A stretch of DNA of 64,000 bases from the NCBI RefSeq assembly GCF_001050515.1, contig NZ_CAHS01000014.1:248001-312000 (forward strand), written 5' to 3'. A program made the translations under genes and the position numbers. The stretch is from Erwinia piriflorinigrans CFBP 5888 (GTDB lineage Bacteria > Pseudomonadota > Gammaproteobacteria > Enterobacterales > Enterobacteriaceae). Below are positions 45,834 through 54,646 of this stretch, piece by piece (positions within the stretch are counted from its first letter, which is position 1; every line of letters begins with the position of its first letter). The notes under the pieces were generated by a model. The model did no database searches. It saw only the letters and a list, made by a program, of their open reading frames with translations, and had not been told where the DNA came from.

Positions 45834-46397
45834 TCAGTCGGTGAAGGGAATGATCAGTTCACCTGGCTTAACTTCCAGCCCCTTGGCGAAGCGCTTGGCC
45901 AGCGACTCGGCTTTACTGCGGTCGGTGCTTAGCACATAAGCGGGTTTCTGGTTAAAGTAACTTTTCAGTGATTCATTGAGATAAGGCGTTAAGGTCTTCA
46001 ACACACCCTGCATCTTTTCTGGCTGGACCTGGATATCAGTCAGCTCCATATCTTTCAGGTAGATGGCCCCTTCCTGCTGGTTAAACATCGGTTCTGCTTT
46101 CATCGTTAACGTCATTTCAGCCTGTTGCGGGCCAAAAAGTGAGCTGATATTGACGTTCGCCTTGCCGGTCAGCGTCACACGGTTTGGTTCCTGGCGGCCA
46201 ATCTGGCTGTGCAGATCGGTCAGGGTAATGTGTGCATCGACCAGCCCGGCAACGCCAATATTTTTCTCATAGCGGTTATGTTTTTCCAGCGCCTGGTTAA
46301 CTTCTTGTTCACTGATGCTGTATTGCGCAATCTGGTTACAGCCGCTGACCAACAGCGCTAACAGTAGAGCGCTAAGGGCATAAAATGATTTCTTCAT
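45834..46397 (-). CDS. yceB: DUF1439 lipoprotein YceB
   Basis: This 187-residue lipoprotein has lipobox VSGC after MKKSFYALSALLLALL. The body is a DUF1439/TULIP-like fold with NRVTLTGKANVNISSLFGPQQ. It is close to Escherichia YceB in length and content; its function is unknown, though lipid binding is suspected for the fold. ATG 46397 has GAGGAA at good spacing and starts the signal peptide. An in-frame upstream start was rejected. Confidence 0.94.
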   Translation of the reverse strand: MKKSFYALSALLLALLVSGCNQIAQYSISEQEVNQALEKHNRYEKNIGVAGLVDAHITLTDLHSQIGRQEPNRVTLTGKANVNISSLFGPQQAEMTLTMKAEPMFNQQEGAIYLKDMELTDIQVQPEKMQGVLKTLTPYLNESLKSYFNQKPAYVLSTDRSKAESLAKRFAKGLEVKPGELIIPFTD

Positions 46398-46509
46398 GGT
46401 ATTCCTCTGTTTTGTTTCACCGCTCAATCCTGGCGGCGCAGGCGCATAGCATGCACCACTGGCGCAAAGAGTTCACCAGGACAACGCCGATTATTGCGGG
46501 GCAGGCAGG

Positions 46510-46533
46510 ACGGGCCGCAGGATGACGGCCCGT
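46510..46533 (-). terminator. Hairpin after grxB
   Basis: ACGGGCC and GGCCCGT pair around a 10-base loop just downstream of the grxB stop on the minus strand. No T-run follows, so termination is uncertain. Confidence 0.35.
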
Positions 46534-46538
46534 GGGCA

Positions 46539-47186
46539 TCAGGATGCGACGGAGGAGAGCAGGTTAATTTGCGTCTGTTTTGCCATATTATCGCGATAAT
46601 CGGCAACGCGTGTCGGATACTCAATCCCGGCAACTAACGACAGTGAGCGAAGAAGTGGGAACAGATGAATATCATCCAGCGACAGCTCACCGTTGACGGC
46701 ATTGGGCTGCACGATCAGCTTGTCGAGCTTGCGCAGGTCATCATTAACATTTTTAATCAGGCCCGGCGTATGTTCTCTTAGTTCAACAAAGTCGCCATAT
46801 ACGCCCTGCTTTTTATCTTTGAAATAGTGACGGGCTTCCGGGGTGGCAAATTCGGCAAATGGCGCATCCGTCACGCGGGGAATAAGCAGTTTGTTCACGT
46901 AACTGCCGATATGGCGCAACCAGTCCGCAATTGCCGCGTTAGTGCTGCCGGTAAGCAGCGGCTGGCGATCGGATGCATCGACATAATTAACGATATCAAG
47001 ACTTTCTGCCATGCAGCTTCCGTCTTCTTTCATCAGTATCGGTGCCATTTTCTGACCAATCATGCGCTGCGGTGTGGCTTCATCATCATTCATCATCACC
47101 ACCAGTTCGACCGGAATGTTTTTCAGGCCAAAAATCATACGGGCTTTGACGCAAAACGGGCAATGGTCATAGATATAGAGTTTCAA
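46539..47186 (-). CDS. grxB: Glutaredoxin 2
   Basis: This 215-residue protein is a GST-like glutaredoxin that reduces glutathione mixed disulfides. An N-terminal thioredoxin fold has the C9-P-F-C12 active site, and an all-helical C-terminal domain ends QTQINLLSSVAS, as in Escherichia. The start is TTG at 47186: an excellent AAGGAGATAAC precedes it, the protein then begins exactly at the conserved KLYIYDHCPFC, and an ATG 32 codons upstream has no support. In Escherichia mdtH lies upstream; here it is missing. Confidence 0.95.
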   Translation of the reverse strand: MKLYIYDHCPFCVKARMIFGLKNIPVELVVMMNDDEATPQRMIGQKMAPILMKEDGSCMAESLDIVNYVDASDRQPLLTGSTNAAIADWLRHIGSYVNKLLIPRVTDAPFAEFATPEARHYFKDKKQGVYGDFVELREHTPGLIKNVNDDLRKLDKLIVQPNAVNGELSLDDIHLFPLLRSLSLVAGIEYPTRVADYRDNMAKQTQINLLSSVAS

Positions 47187-47445
47187 TGTTATCTCCTTGT
47201 ACCCTTGCTGTTGGAAGGAAAAGAGGCCTTCAGCCTCCAGAATGTCTTTGAACAGTATGGAAGCGAAGCGGAAGAAGGGCAAATAGCGGGGCGGAAGCGT
47301 AAGATGGCTTCGCCATCCCAGAAGAGTTTTAACTCATTGTGACGCGCAGGATTTCACCCTTACACCGACGGGCGGTTATAGTAATAATACGCGACTGAAC
47401 TCCAGCGCATACCCTGGCGACCAGCCACAAATTTCAGGAGAAAAG

Positions 47446-48039
47446 ATGTTTGGCTATCGTACCCACGCACCTAAAGTGCAGCTGACAACCGATCGTCTGG
47501 TGGTCCGTTTGATTAATGAGCGTGATGACTGGCGGCTGGCTGACTACTACGCCGAGAATCGCGCCTTTCTGAAACCGTGGGAGCCGGTGCGTGACGACAG
47601 TCACTGTTACCCATCGGGATGGCAGGCGCGGCTGGGTCTGATTGGCGAAATGCATAAACAGGGTAGCGCATTCTATTTTGCCGTGCTGGACCCGCAGGAA
47701 AATGAAGTACGTGGCGTGGCAAACTTCAGTAATGTGCTGCGCGGCTCTTTTCATGCCTGCTATCTTGGCTATTCGCTGGGTGAGAAATGGCAGGGCCAGG
47801 GGATGATGTTTGAAGCGCTGCAAAGCACCATTCGCTATATGCAGCGTCAGCAGCGGATGCACCGTATTATGGCTAACTATATGCCGCATAATCAGCGTAG
47901 CGGTGCACTGCTGGCCCGCCTCGGTTTTGAAAAAGAGGGCTATGCCAAAAATTATTTGCTGATTGACGGATGCTGGCAGGATCATGTCCTGACGGCGCTC
48001 ACCTGTAATGAATGGACGCCAGAGCGGCGCGGAGTGTAA
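47446..48039 (+). CDS. rimJ: Ribosomal protein S5 N-acetyltransferase
   Basis: This 197-residue GNAT acetyltransferase modifies the N-terminal Ala of ribosomal protein S5. Beginning and core match Escherichia RimJ ([52 protein letters not shown]). The acetyl-CoA-binding region with [12 protein letters not shown] is in the usual place. A good AGGAG precedes the ATG. It runs towards yceH, and only 7 bp separate them, so they are likely co-transcribed. Confidence 0.96.
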   Translation: MFGYRTHAPKVQLTTDRLVVRLINERDDWRLADYYAENRAFLKPWEPVRDDSHCYPSGWQARLGLIGEMHKQGSAFYFAVLDPQENEVRGVANFSNVLRGSFHACYLGYSLGEKWQGQGMMFEALQSTIRYMQRQQRMHRIMANYMPHNQRSGALLARLGFEKEGYAKNYLLIDGCWQDHVLTALTCNEWTPERRGV

Positions 48040-48046
48040 CAGCACG

Positions 48047-48700
48047 ATGAACAAGATCCTCTTTAACGCCGTCGAAGCGCGGGTAGTCGGGTGTCTGTTA
48101 GAGAAACAGGTCACGACGCCCGATCAATATCCGATGTCGCTAAACGGCGTAGTGACCGCCTGTAATCAGAAGTCTAACCGTGAACCGGTGATGTCGCTTA
48201 GCGACAGTGAGGTCCAGAACACTCTTGATATGCTGGTAAAAAAACACCAGCTGACGGCGCTGAATACCGGCAGCAGGGTGGTGAAATATGAACAGCGCTT
48301 CTGTAATTCCACCTTCGGTCAGTTGCAGTTCAGCGCCGCCGAAGTGGCGATTATCACTAATTTGCTGTTGCGTGGTGCGCAAACGCCGGGGGAGCTGCGG
48401 ATACGTAGCGCACGTATGCATGACTTCGCTGATGTGGCCGAAGTGGAGCAGACGCTGGAGCGGCTGGTGCAGCATCAGCATGGTCAACTGGTGGTGCGTC
48501 TGGCGCGCGAACCGGGTAAGCGCGAAAGTCGCTATATGCACCTGTTAAGCGGTGAGGTGAATGAAAGCCCCGAGGCCAGCAGCCCTGATGCGGATAATCA
48601 TAGCGGGGGTCTGGCGCTACGGGTTACGCAGCTGGAGCAGCAGGTGGCAACGCTGCAACGGCAGATCGCCCAACTGCTGGCGGACGGTGAGGCGAAATGA
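48047..48700 (+). CDS. yceH: DUF480 protein YceH
   Basis: This 217-residue protein is predicted to hold tandem winged-helix domains (DUF480). Its core is [29 protein letters not shown] and [18 protein letters not shown] sequence as in Escherichia YceH; a C-terminal coiled coil ([16 protein letters not shown]) may mediate dimerisation. The function is unknown. ATG 48047 was chosen because it starts the conserved N-terminus just after rimJ. The stop overlaps the ATG of mviM by 4 bp. Confidence 0.94.
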   Translation: MNKILFNAVEARVVGCLLEKQVTTPDQYPMSLNGVVTACNQKSNREPVMSLSDSEVQNTLDMLVKKHQLTALNTGSRVVKYEQRFCNSTFGQLQFSAAEVAIITNLLLRGAQTPGELRIRSARMHDFADVAEVEQTLERLVQHQHGQLVVRLAREPGKRESRYMHLLSGEVNESPEASSPDADNHSGGLALRVTQLEQQVATLQRQIAQLLADGEAK

Positions 48701-49620
48701 GTGCTTTGCGGATTGGCATCATGGGTCTCGGGCAGATTGCACAGAAAGCCTGGCTTCCGGTATTGACCCATACGGACGGCTGGCAGATCGCCGGGGCGTT
48801 TTCACCCAACCAGGAAAAAGCGCGCCCGGTATGCGCCAGCTACCGCATTCCCTTACTCACGTCGCCAGAGCAGCTGGCAGAGGCCAGTGACGCGGTATTC
48901 GTTCACACTTCGACCGCCAGCCACTACGACGTTGTTGATTTTTTGCTGCGTGCCGGGGTGGATGTTTGCGTTGACAAGCCGCTTGCCGCCACGCTGAATG
49001 AAGCCGAGCGTCTGGTGGAGCTGGCCGATCGGCGCGGGCGCAAACTGATGGTGGCTTTCAACCGCCGTTTTGCGCCGCGTTATTTGCAACTCAAGTCGGC
49101 GCTGTCGCAGCCAGCGTCACTGCGTATGGATAAACATCGCAGCGACAGCGTAGGGCCGCACGATTTGCGTTTCACGCTGCTGGATGATTATCTGCATGTG
49201 GTGGACAGTGCGCTATGGTTGAGCGGCGGTGAAGGCAAGTTACAGAGCGGCACGCTGCAAACCAACCATAGCGGTCAGATGCTGTATGCCGAACATCATT
49301 TTGCCGTCGGCGATATTCAGGTGACCACCAGCATGCATCGTCGCGCAGGTAGCCAGCGTGAAACGGTGACGGCCGTGGATGACGGCGCGGTCTATCAGGT
49401 GATTGATATGCGTGACTGGCAGTGTGAAAGTGCAGGTCGCGTTTCAAATGAGCCCGTTCCCGGCTGGCAGAGTACGCTGGAACAGCGTGGCTTTGTCGGA
49501 GCAGCGCATCATTTTATTCGCTGTGTGGAAAATCAGACAATGCCGCAAACCAGCGGTGAACAGGCGCTGATGGCGCAGCGGCTGGTGGAGAAACTGTGGC
49601 GTGACGCTGAAGCAGAATAA
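48697..49620 (+). CDS. mviM: Gfo/Idh/MocA-family oxidoreductase MviM
   Basis: This 307-residue NAD(P)-dependent oxidoreductase family protein has the Rossmann motif [11 protein letters not shown] at the start and the family's DKPLA motif near 100 ([11 protein letters not shown]), with the conserved Lys. The C-terminal alpha/beta domain is normal in size. The substrate is unknown; the gene is conserved upstream of murJ across Enterobacterales and the name comes from mouse-virulence mapping. It is coupled to yceH by an ATGA overlap. Confidence 0.93.
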   Translation: MSALRIGIMGLGQIAQKAWLPVLTHTDGWQIAGAFSPNQEKARPVCASYRIPLLTSPEQLAEASDAVFVHTSTASHYDVVDFLLRAGVDVCVDKPLAATLNEAERLVELADRRGRKLMVAFNRRFAPRYLQLKSALSQPASLRMDKHRSDSVGPHDLRFTLLDDYLHVVDSALWLSGGEGKLQSGTLQTNHSGQMLYAEHHFAVGDIQVTTSMHRRAGSQRETVTAVDDGAVYQVIDMRDWQCESAGRVSNEPVPGWQSTLEQRGFVGAAHHFIRCVENQTMPQTSGEQALMAQRLVEKLWRDAEAE

Positions 49621-49625
49621 GCCTT

Positions 49626-49645
49626 AGCCCCTGTGCGGGGGCTTT
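49626..49645 (+). terminator. Probable terminator after mviM
   Basis: AGCCCC, a 6-nt loop and GGGGCT with a short TTT follow the mviM stop within 6 bp. The T-run is short. Confidence 0.5.
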
Positions 49646-49848
49646 ACCCCGGCCCGCTGCCCACTAGCGCCGGGGGAACCCCTTACGCCCAGGTTGGCTT
49701 GCAGACCGATTCCAGACAAAGGGTGTAACAATCCACAGTGGTTATTTCGTTGCATATCAGTAGACTATTCGCACTTTGAACTGACCGGACAACGCTGGTC
49801 AAAGATTGTCGCAAGCCGGGCCTCCCGGATATCAGAATCAGGAAACAC

Positions 49849-51384
49849 ATGAACCTGTTAAAATCACTGGCAGCGGTCAGCTCAATGACCCTGTTTTCGC
49901 GCGTGCTGGGCTTTGCCCGTGATGCGATTGTGGCGCGCGTATTTGGTGCCGGAATGGCGACGGATGCCTTTTTTGTTGCCTTCAAACTGCCCAATCTGCT
50001 GCGCCGTATCTTTGCCGAAGGGGCTTTTTCCCAGGCCTTTGTGCCAATCCTCGCCGAATATAAAAGCAAGCAGGGCGAGGAGGCGACCAAAGTATTTGTC
50101 GCCTATGTTTCCGGGCTACTGACGCTAATTCTGGCCATTGTCACCGTGCTGGGCATGTTTGCCGCTCCCTGGGTGATTATGGTCACCGCGCCGGGCTTTA
50201 CGGACACAGCAGATAAGTTTGCGCTCACCTCATCGCTGCTACGCGTCACTTTCCCCTATATCCTGCTGATTTCCCTGGCATCGTTGGCGGGAGCCATCCT
50301 CAACACATGGAACCGCTTTTCGGTTCCGGCGTTCGCGCCAACGCTGCTAAATGTCAGCATGATCGGCTTCGCGCTGTTTGCCGCCCCGCATTTTCATCCA
50401 CCGGTGATGGCGCTGGCCTGGGCGGTGGTGGCGGGGGGCGTACTGCAACTCGGCTACCAGCTGCCACATCTGAAAAAAATTGGTCTGCTGGTGCTGCCGC
50501 GCCTTAACCTGCGTGATGCCGGAGTGTGGCGCGTGATGCGTCAGATGGGGCCGGCGATTCTTGGCGTTTCTGTCAGCCAGATCTCTCTGATTATCAACAC
50601 GATTTTTGCTTCTTTTCTGGTGTCCGGCTCGGTGTCGTGGATGTATTACGCCGACCGGCTGATGGAATTTCCTTCCGGAGTGCTGGGGGTGGCGCTGGGT
50701 ACCATTCTGCTGCCGTCGCTGGCAAAAAGTTTTGCCAGCGGTGATCAGGCTGAATACTCGCGTCTGATGGACTGGGGGCTGCGCCTCTGCTTCTTGCTGG
50801 CGCTTCCGAGTGCGGTGGCGTTGGGCATTCTGGCTAAGCCGCTCACCGTTGCCCTGTTCCAGTACGGCAAATTCTCCGCTTTTGATGCGGCGATGACCCA
50901 GCGTGCGCTGGTGGCCTATTCGGTCGGCCTGATGGGGCTGATCGTGGTGAAGGTGCTGGCACCGGGCTTCTATTCTCGCCAGGATATTAAAACCCCGGTG
51001 AAAATCGCCATGTTTACGCTGCTGGCCACCCAGGTGATGAACCTGGCGTTTATCGGTCCGCTGAAACACGCCGGACTGTCGTTGTCCATCGGGCTGGCCG
51101 CCTGTCTTAACGCTGCGCTGCTTTACTGGCAGCTGCGCAAGCAGGACATCTTCCAGCCGCAGCCGGGCTGGATGAGCTTCCTGTTGCGCCTGCTGTTTGC
51201 CGTGCTGGCGATGGCCGCCGCGTTGGTGGGCACGCTGTATCTGATGCCGGAGTGGGCGAACGGAAATATGCTGTCGCGTCTGCTACGGCTGGCGGCGGTA
51301 TGCGCGGTCGGTGGCGGCGTCTATTTTGCCGTGCTGGGCGCGACAGGCTTCCGCCCGCGTGACTTCGCACGACGTACTCAATAA
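49849..51384 (+). CDS. murJ: Lipid II flippase MurJ
   Basis: This 511-residue inner-membrane protein of the MOP superfamily has fourteen membrane segments and flips lipid II for peptidoglycan synthesis (formerly MviN). Conserved features include [19 protein letters not shown] with functional Arg residues (about 18 and 24), an [26 protein letters not shown] block with Arg52/53, and [19 protein letters not shown]. The length equals Escherichia MurJ. It is transcribed separately from mviM, with 228 bp between, and is convergent with flgN. Confidence 0.97.
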   Translation: MNLLKSLAAVSSMTLFSRVLGFARDAIVARVFGAGMATDAFFVAFKLPNLLRRIFAEGAFSQAFVPILAEYKSKQGEEATKVFVAYVSGLLTLILAIVTVLGMFAAPWVIMVTAPGFTDTADKFALTSSLLRVTFPYILLISLASLAGAILNTWNRFSVPAFAPTLLNVSMIGFALFAAPHFHPPVMALAWAVVAGGVLQLGYQLPHLKKIGLLVLPRLNLRDAGVWRVMRQMGPAILGVSVSQISLIINTIFASFLVSGSVSWMYYADRLMEFPSGVLGVALGTILLPSLAKSFASGDQAEYSRLMDWGLRLCFLLALPSAVALGILAKPLTVALFQYGKFSAFDAAMTQRALVAYSVGLMGLIVVKVLAPGFYSRQDIKTPVKIAMFTLLATQVMNLAFIGPLKHAGLSLSIGLAACLNAALLYWQLRKQDIFQPQPGWMSFLLRLLFAVLAMAAALVGTLYLMPEWANGNMLSRLLRLAAVCAVGGGVYFAVLGATGFRPRDFARRTQ

Positions 51385-51388
51385 GCAG

Positions 51389-51418
51389 AAAAACCCCGCA
51401 GCGCCGGGCATGCGGGGT
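51389..51418. terminator. Terminator between convergent murJ and flgN
   Basis: ACCCCGCA and TGCGGGGT pair around a 10-base loop. On the minus strand a T-run follows, so it should end flgAMN transcripts. It also lies just after the murJ stop and may work both ways. Confidence 0.8.
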
Positions 51419-51445
51419 GAATTCGAACAAAGGATCTTGTATGGA

Positions 51446-51877
51446 TCAGGCTTTACGGCCGATCCGTCCGGGGCTGACCGCCTGCCCATCCGGGCCGTAG
51501 AATTTTTGCGAATGATAGGGCTTAAGCACCTGCAACGCCTGCTCGTTATGTTTGATTTGATGGTTGAGCAACATACCGTTGTGCGTGTTGGTATCGCGAA
51601 GTTTCAGGGTGCGGGCCTGAATAGTGGCCCAGCGCTGTGCCAGTTCAGGATGATGGCTGTAAGGCTCATGCAGTCTGGCGGCGTTTTCCGCATCACGTCG
51701 CATCTGTTCTACGAAACTTAGCGTCGCCAGCAGTGAGCTTTTATCCTCGGTAATTCGCTGTAATAAGCTGCTATTGACCTGACCTGCCGAAAGCTGTACC
51801 TGCTCCGCATCCATCACTTCGGCCAGCGACGAAAGAACTTCCAGCATTTTATCAAGCGTATTTTGCAACTTATCCAT
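51446..51877 (-). CDS. flgN: Flagellar export chaperone FlgN
   Basis: This 143-residue helical protein binds the C-termini of the hook-filament junction proteins FlgK and FlgL and guides them to the flagellar export apparatus. The typical start MDKLQNTLDKMLEVLSSL and the C-terminal KFYGPDGQ segment are present. It is the last gene of flgAMN, 4 bp after flgM, and can also be read from the sigma-28 promoter before flgM. Its clients flgK and flgL lie about 9-11 kb away. Confidence 0.93.
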   Translation of the reverse strand: MDKLQNTLDKMLEVLSSLAEVMDAEQVQLSAGQVNSSLLQRITEDKSSLLATLSFVEQMRRDAENAARLHEPYSHHPELAQRWATIQARTLKLRDTNTHNGMLLNHQIKHNEQALQVLKPYHSQKFYGPDGQAVSPGRIGRKA

Positions 51878-51881
51878 GATG

Positions 51882-52181
51882 TTAATGACCTTGCAGTGAG
51901 TCTTTGGCTTGCTGGATCAGTGCATCGGCAATTTTACCGCTGTCCATCTTCAGTTCGCCGTTACGGATAGCGGTTTTCAGCTCTTCCACGCGGGCGGTAT
52001 TAATGTCCTGTGAGCTGGCTTTGGTCAGCTGTGACTGCGTGCCGCTCAAAAGCACCTGAGTACCGCTGGTGACAGATGACTTGTTCTCGGCAGCTCGCAG
52101 TTTGGGCGGAGTCACATCATTCGTTTCACGCTGTTGAACGCTACTGGCCGGTTTCAGAGGCTGGGTTCTGTCGATGCTCAT
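51882..52181 (-). CDS. flgM: Anti-sigma-28 factor FlgM
   Basis: This 99-residue protein is largely disordered. It binds and inhibits FliA (sigma 28) until the hook is finished, and is then exported through the flagellum. The start MSIDRTQPLKP and the C-terminal sigma-binding helix (RVEELKTAIRNGELKMDSGKIADALIQ) are standard. AAGGAG precedes the ATG. A sigma-28-type promoter lies upstream of the gene, giving the usual two-level control (from flgA and from FliA). Confidence 0.95.
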   Translation of the reverse strand: MSIDRTQPLKPASSVQQRETNDVTPPKLRAAENKSSVTSGTQVLLSGTQSQLTKASSQDINTARVEELKTAIRNGELKMDSGKIADALIQQAKDSLQGH

Positions 52182-52256
52182 TTCGGGCTCCTTTAATTCA
52201 GGCGTTATCCATGCCTGCTATTCAATATTGTAATTATATGATGGTTGTTAATCACA

Positions 52257-52283
52257 CTATCGGCAGAAATGAGGGCTTCTTTA
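52257..52283 (-). promoter_or_regulatory. Sigma-28 (FliA) promoter of flgMN
   Basis: On the minus strand TAAAGAAG, 11 bp and GCCGATAG match the FliA consensus TAAAGTTT-N11-GCCGATAA, with all core bases present. It lies about 75 bp before the flgM ATG and just downstream of the flgA stop codon at 52289. Confidence 0.88.
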
Positions 52284-52288
52284 GCGTT

Positions 52289-52957
52289 TTATAGCGATAT
52301 CAGAATATTCCCATCAGAACCGATCTTTCCCATCACGATCTGCCCCGAATTCATACGCACTCTCACCGACTGCAAAGCGGCGGCGTTATTCATCGCTTTA
52401 CCTTCGCTACTGATACTAAAACCGTCACCGCTGGCGTGAACGGTGACGGTCTGACCTGCTCTGACGCGCCAGGGTTGGCGCATCATCATCATGGTGACCG
52501 GCTGGCCCGGTGTGATAGCCCGCAGCGTAACGGCGCCTGTGGCTTCTTCGGCATGCATTAGGGTGCGTGCGGGCAGCGTGTCCAGCCGCCCTTGCTCAAT
52601 ACGCACATCGCTGGCGTTGATGACCTCTCCCTGGGAGAGTGGGCGAGTGGCGACCAGATAGTTACCCGTCACCTGAACCTGAACCTGAATATAACGTCGG
52701 TTTCGATCGCAGTCAGCCGCCACGCTGATATTGCCCCACATGCGGCTGTTACCCGGCAGCGAGAATTGCGGGGCATCACAGTCTGGCCACATATTTTGCG
52801 CCGTTTTTACCAGTACCTTGAGCTTATCGGCACTCGCGCCATTTTGTTCATAACGAATTTTGAAAAATTGAGTGAGCTGCGCGGTCAAATCTGCGGCGCT
52901 GGCAGGGGCGCAGAGCAGGGACAGCAGGGCGGCCAGCAGGAGCATGGATCTTGGCAT
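52289..52957 (-). CDS. flgA: Flagellar P-ring assembly protein FlgA
   Basis: This 222-residue secreted periplasmic chaperone is needed to assemble the FlgI P ring. A signal peptide ends ASA before ADLTAQL, and an SAF domain (about 100-165) has QGEVINASDVRIEQGRLD. The gene reads away from flgB, with a shared 154-bp regulatory gap. AGGA precedes the ATG. It is the first gene of flgAMN. Confidence 0.94.
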   Translation of the reverse strand: MPRSMLLLAALLSLLCAPASAADLTAQLTQFFKIRYEQNGASADKLKVLVKTAQNMWPDCDAPQFSLPGNSRMWGNISVAADCDRNRRYIQVQVQVTGNYLVATRPLSQGEVINASDVRIEQGRLDTLPARTLMHAEEATGAVTLRAITPGQPVTMMMMRQPWRVRAGQTVTVHASGDGFSISSEGKAMNNAAALQSVRVRMNSGQIVMGKIGSDGNILISL

Positions 52958-53012
52958 CAGTGAGTCCTGTTCTTCATCATGGCACTGATTCTAACCGTCA
53001 GTCCGTCGGTTC

Positions 53013-53055
53013 AAGGCGCAAATTAGAGACGCTTTTTAGCGCTATTCAAGCGATA
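53013..53055. promoter_or_regulatory. Candidate FlhD4C2 box between flgA and flgB
   Basis: Two 16-bp half sites (53013-53028 and 53040-53055) separated by 11 bp match the recalled FlhDC consensus at about 9 and 11 of 16 positions, in the correct opposed orientation and with the usual 10-12 bp spacer. A possible flgB -10 (TATGCT, 53074-53079) follows. The position between the divergent class 2 operons fits. Confidence 0.5.
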
Positions 53056-53111
53056 GGCTTTGCGCGCGAAGATTATGCTGTCAGCTCTGAATACTCACTT
53101 GCGGAGGACGC

Positions 53112-53525
53112 ATGCTCGACAAACTGGACGCAGCGCTAAGGTTTAACACCGAAGCCCTGAACCTGCGTGCACAACGACAGGAGATCCTGGCTTCCAACAT
53201 TGCCAATGCCGATACGCCGGGCTATCAGGCGCGCGATATCGATTTCGCCAGCCAGCTAAGCAACGCGATGCAAAACGGGCGGGCACAAGGGACAGGGATG
53301 TCGTTGGCGGTGACGTCGGCACGCCATATTCCTGCAGAAACGTTGCAGTCTCCTTCAGTCGATCTGATGTATCGCATTCCCGCTCAGCCTGCCCTTGATG
53401 GCAACACGGTAGACATGGACCGGGAACGTACCGAATTCGCCGATAACAGCCTGAAGTATCAAACGGATTTGACACTTATCAGTAGTCAAATCAAGGGCAT
53501 GATGTCGGTGTTACAGGGGCAATAA
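53112..53525 (+). CDS. flgB: Flagellar proximal rod protein FlgB
   Basis: This 137-residue rod subunit lacks a signal peptide and is exported by the flagellar type III machine. An N-terminal helix with the rod/hook motif [17 protein letters not shown] (about 28-44) is followed by a short central domain and a C-terminal helix. It heads the flgBCDEFGHIJ operon. GGAGG lies just before the ATG. Confidence 0.96.
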   Translation: MLDKLDAALRFNTEALNLRAQRQEILASNIANADTPGYQARDIDFASQLSNAMQNGRAQGTGMSLAVTSARHIPAETLQSPSVDLMYRIPAQPALDGNTVDMDRERTEFADNSLKYQTDLTLISSQIKGMMSVLQGQ

Positions 53526-53528
53526 GTT

Positions 53529-53933
53529 ATGGCACTTTTAAACATATTTGATATTGCCGGTTCGGCAATGGCAGCACAGTCACAGCGTCTGAACGTCAGC
53601 GCCAGCAACATGGCAAACGCCGACAGCGCCACCGGCCCTGATGGCCAGCCCTACGTGGCAAAGCAGGTGGTGTTCCAAACCAACGCCGCGCCCGGTTCTT
53701 CGACCGGTGGTGTGAAGGTGTCAGAGGTGATTGACGATCCGGCTCCGGCGCGACTGGTGTATGAGCCGGGCAACCCGATGGCCGATGCCAAAGGTTACGT
53801 CAAAATGCCGAACGTGGATGTGGTCGCTGAAACGGTCAATACCCTGTCAGCTTCACGCAGTTACCAGGCCAACGTTGAGGTGTTAAACACCGTGAAACAG
53901 ATGATGATGAAAACCTTAACGATGGGCCAATAA
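53529..53933 (+). CDS. flgC: Flagellar proximal rod protein FlgC
   Basis: This 134-residue rod subunit has an N-terminal [21 protein letters not shown] segment and a C-terminal helix ([22 protein letters not shown]) typical of the family. It is exported through the flagellar channel and stacks with FlgB, FlgF and FlgG. It begins 3 bp after flgB. The length equals the Salmonella protein. Confidence 0.97.
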   Translation: MALLNIFDIAGSAMAAQSQRLNVSASNMANADSATGPDGQPYVAKQVVFQTNAAPGSSTGGVKVSEVIDDPAPARLVYEPGNPMADAKGYVKMPNVDVVAETVNTLSASRSYQANVEVLNTVKQMMMKTLTMGQ

Positions 53934-53944
53934 GGAGCTTACCG

Positions 53945-54616
53945 ATGAGTATTGCCGTAGGTGTAAATGAAACGCAGGCGACCACCACGCTAAAGTCCTC
54001 CACCTCTTCTTCTGATACCTCCGCAGCGGATTTACAGGGTAACTTTCTGACGCTGCTGGTGACGCAGCTGAAAAATCAGGACCCGACAAATCCGATGGAT
54101 AACAGTCAGTTGACCACCCAGCTGGCGCAAATCAACACGCTAAGCGGCGTTGAGAAGCTCAATACCACCCTCGGTTCCATTTCCGGTCAGATCACCAGCG
54201 GTCAGTCATTGCAGGCTTCCACCCTGATCGGTCATGGCGTGATGGTTAATGGATCACAGATTTTAGCCGGTAGCAGCACCACCACGCCGTTCGGCGTAGA
54301 GCTGGCGCAGGCCAGCACCAGTACCACCGCGACCATTACCGACGCCAGCGGCAAGGTGGTGCAAACCATTGACCTCGGGGCGCAGACCGCTGGAGTGCAC
54401 ACCTTCCAGTGGGACGGTAAAGCCAGTGACGGCACCACTGCGGCCGATGGTAAATACAGCGTTGCCATCAGCGCCAGTAACGCCAGCGGCCAGCTGGTGG
54501 CACAACCGCTTAATTATGCTCTTGTCGGCGGCGTTAGCACCAACTCAAGCGGAGCGGTGTTGGATCTGGGCACCCTGGGGACTACTACCCTGGAAAAAGT
54601 CCGTCAGATTATCTAA
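53945..54616 (+). CDS. flgD: Hook cap / hook assembly scaffold FlgD
   Basis: This 223-residue protein caps the growing hook and is discarded later. The N-terminal region is Ser/Thr-rich, then comes the conserved FLTLLVTQLKNQDPTNPMDN (about 34-53). A C-terminal Ig/tudor-like pair follows, including FQWDGKASDGTTAADGKYSV. It lies in the expected place between flgC and flgE. An AGGAG precedes the ATG. Confidence 0.96.
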   Translation: MSIAVGVNETQATTTLKSSTSSSDTSAADLQGNFLTLLVTQLKNQDPTNPMDNSQLTTQLAQINTLSGVEKLNTTLGSISGQITSGQSLQASTLIGHGVMVNGSQILAGSSTTTPFGVELAQASTSTTATITDASGKVVQTIDLGAQTAGVHTFQWDGKASDGTTAADGKYSVAISASNASGQLVAQPLNYALVGGVSTNSSGAVLDLGTLGTTTLEKVRQII

Positions 54617-54646
54617 TCCACTAATTTATTTTTCAGGAGTGTCCCT

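Noticed and set aside
47434-48114. 226-codon minus-strand frame opposite rimJ
   Set aside because: rimJ matches its family from end to end; the antisense frame has no family features.
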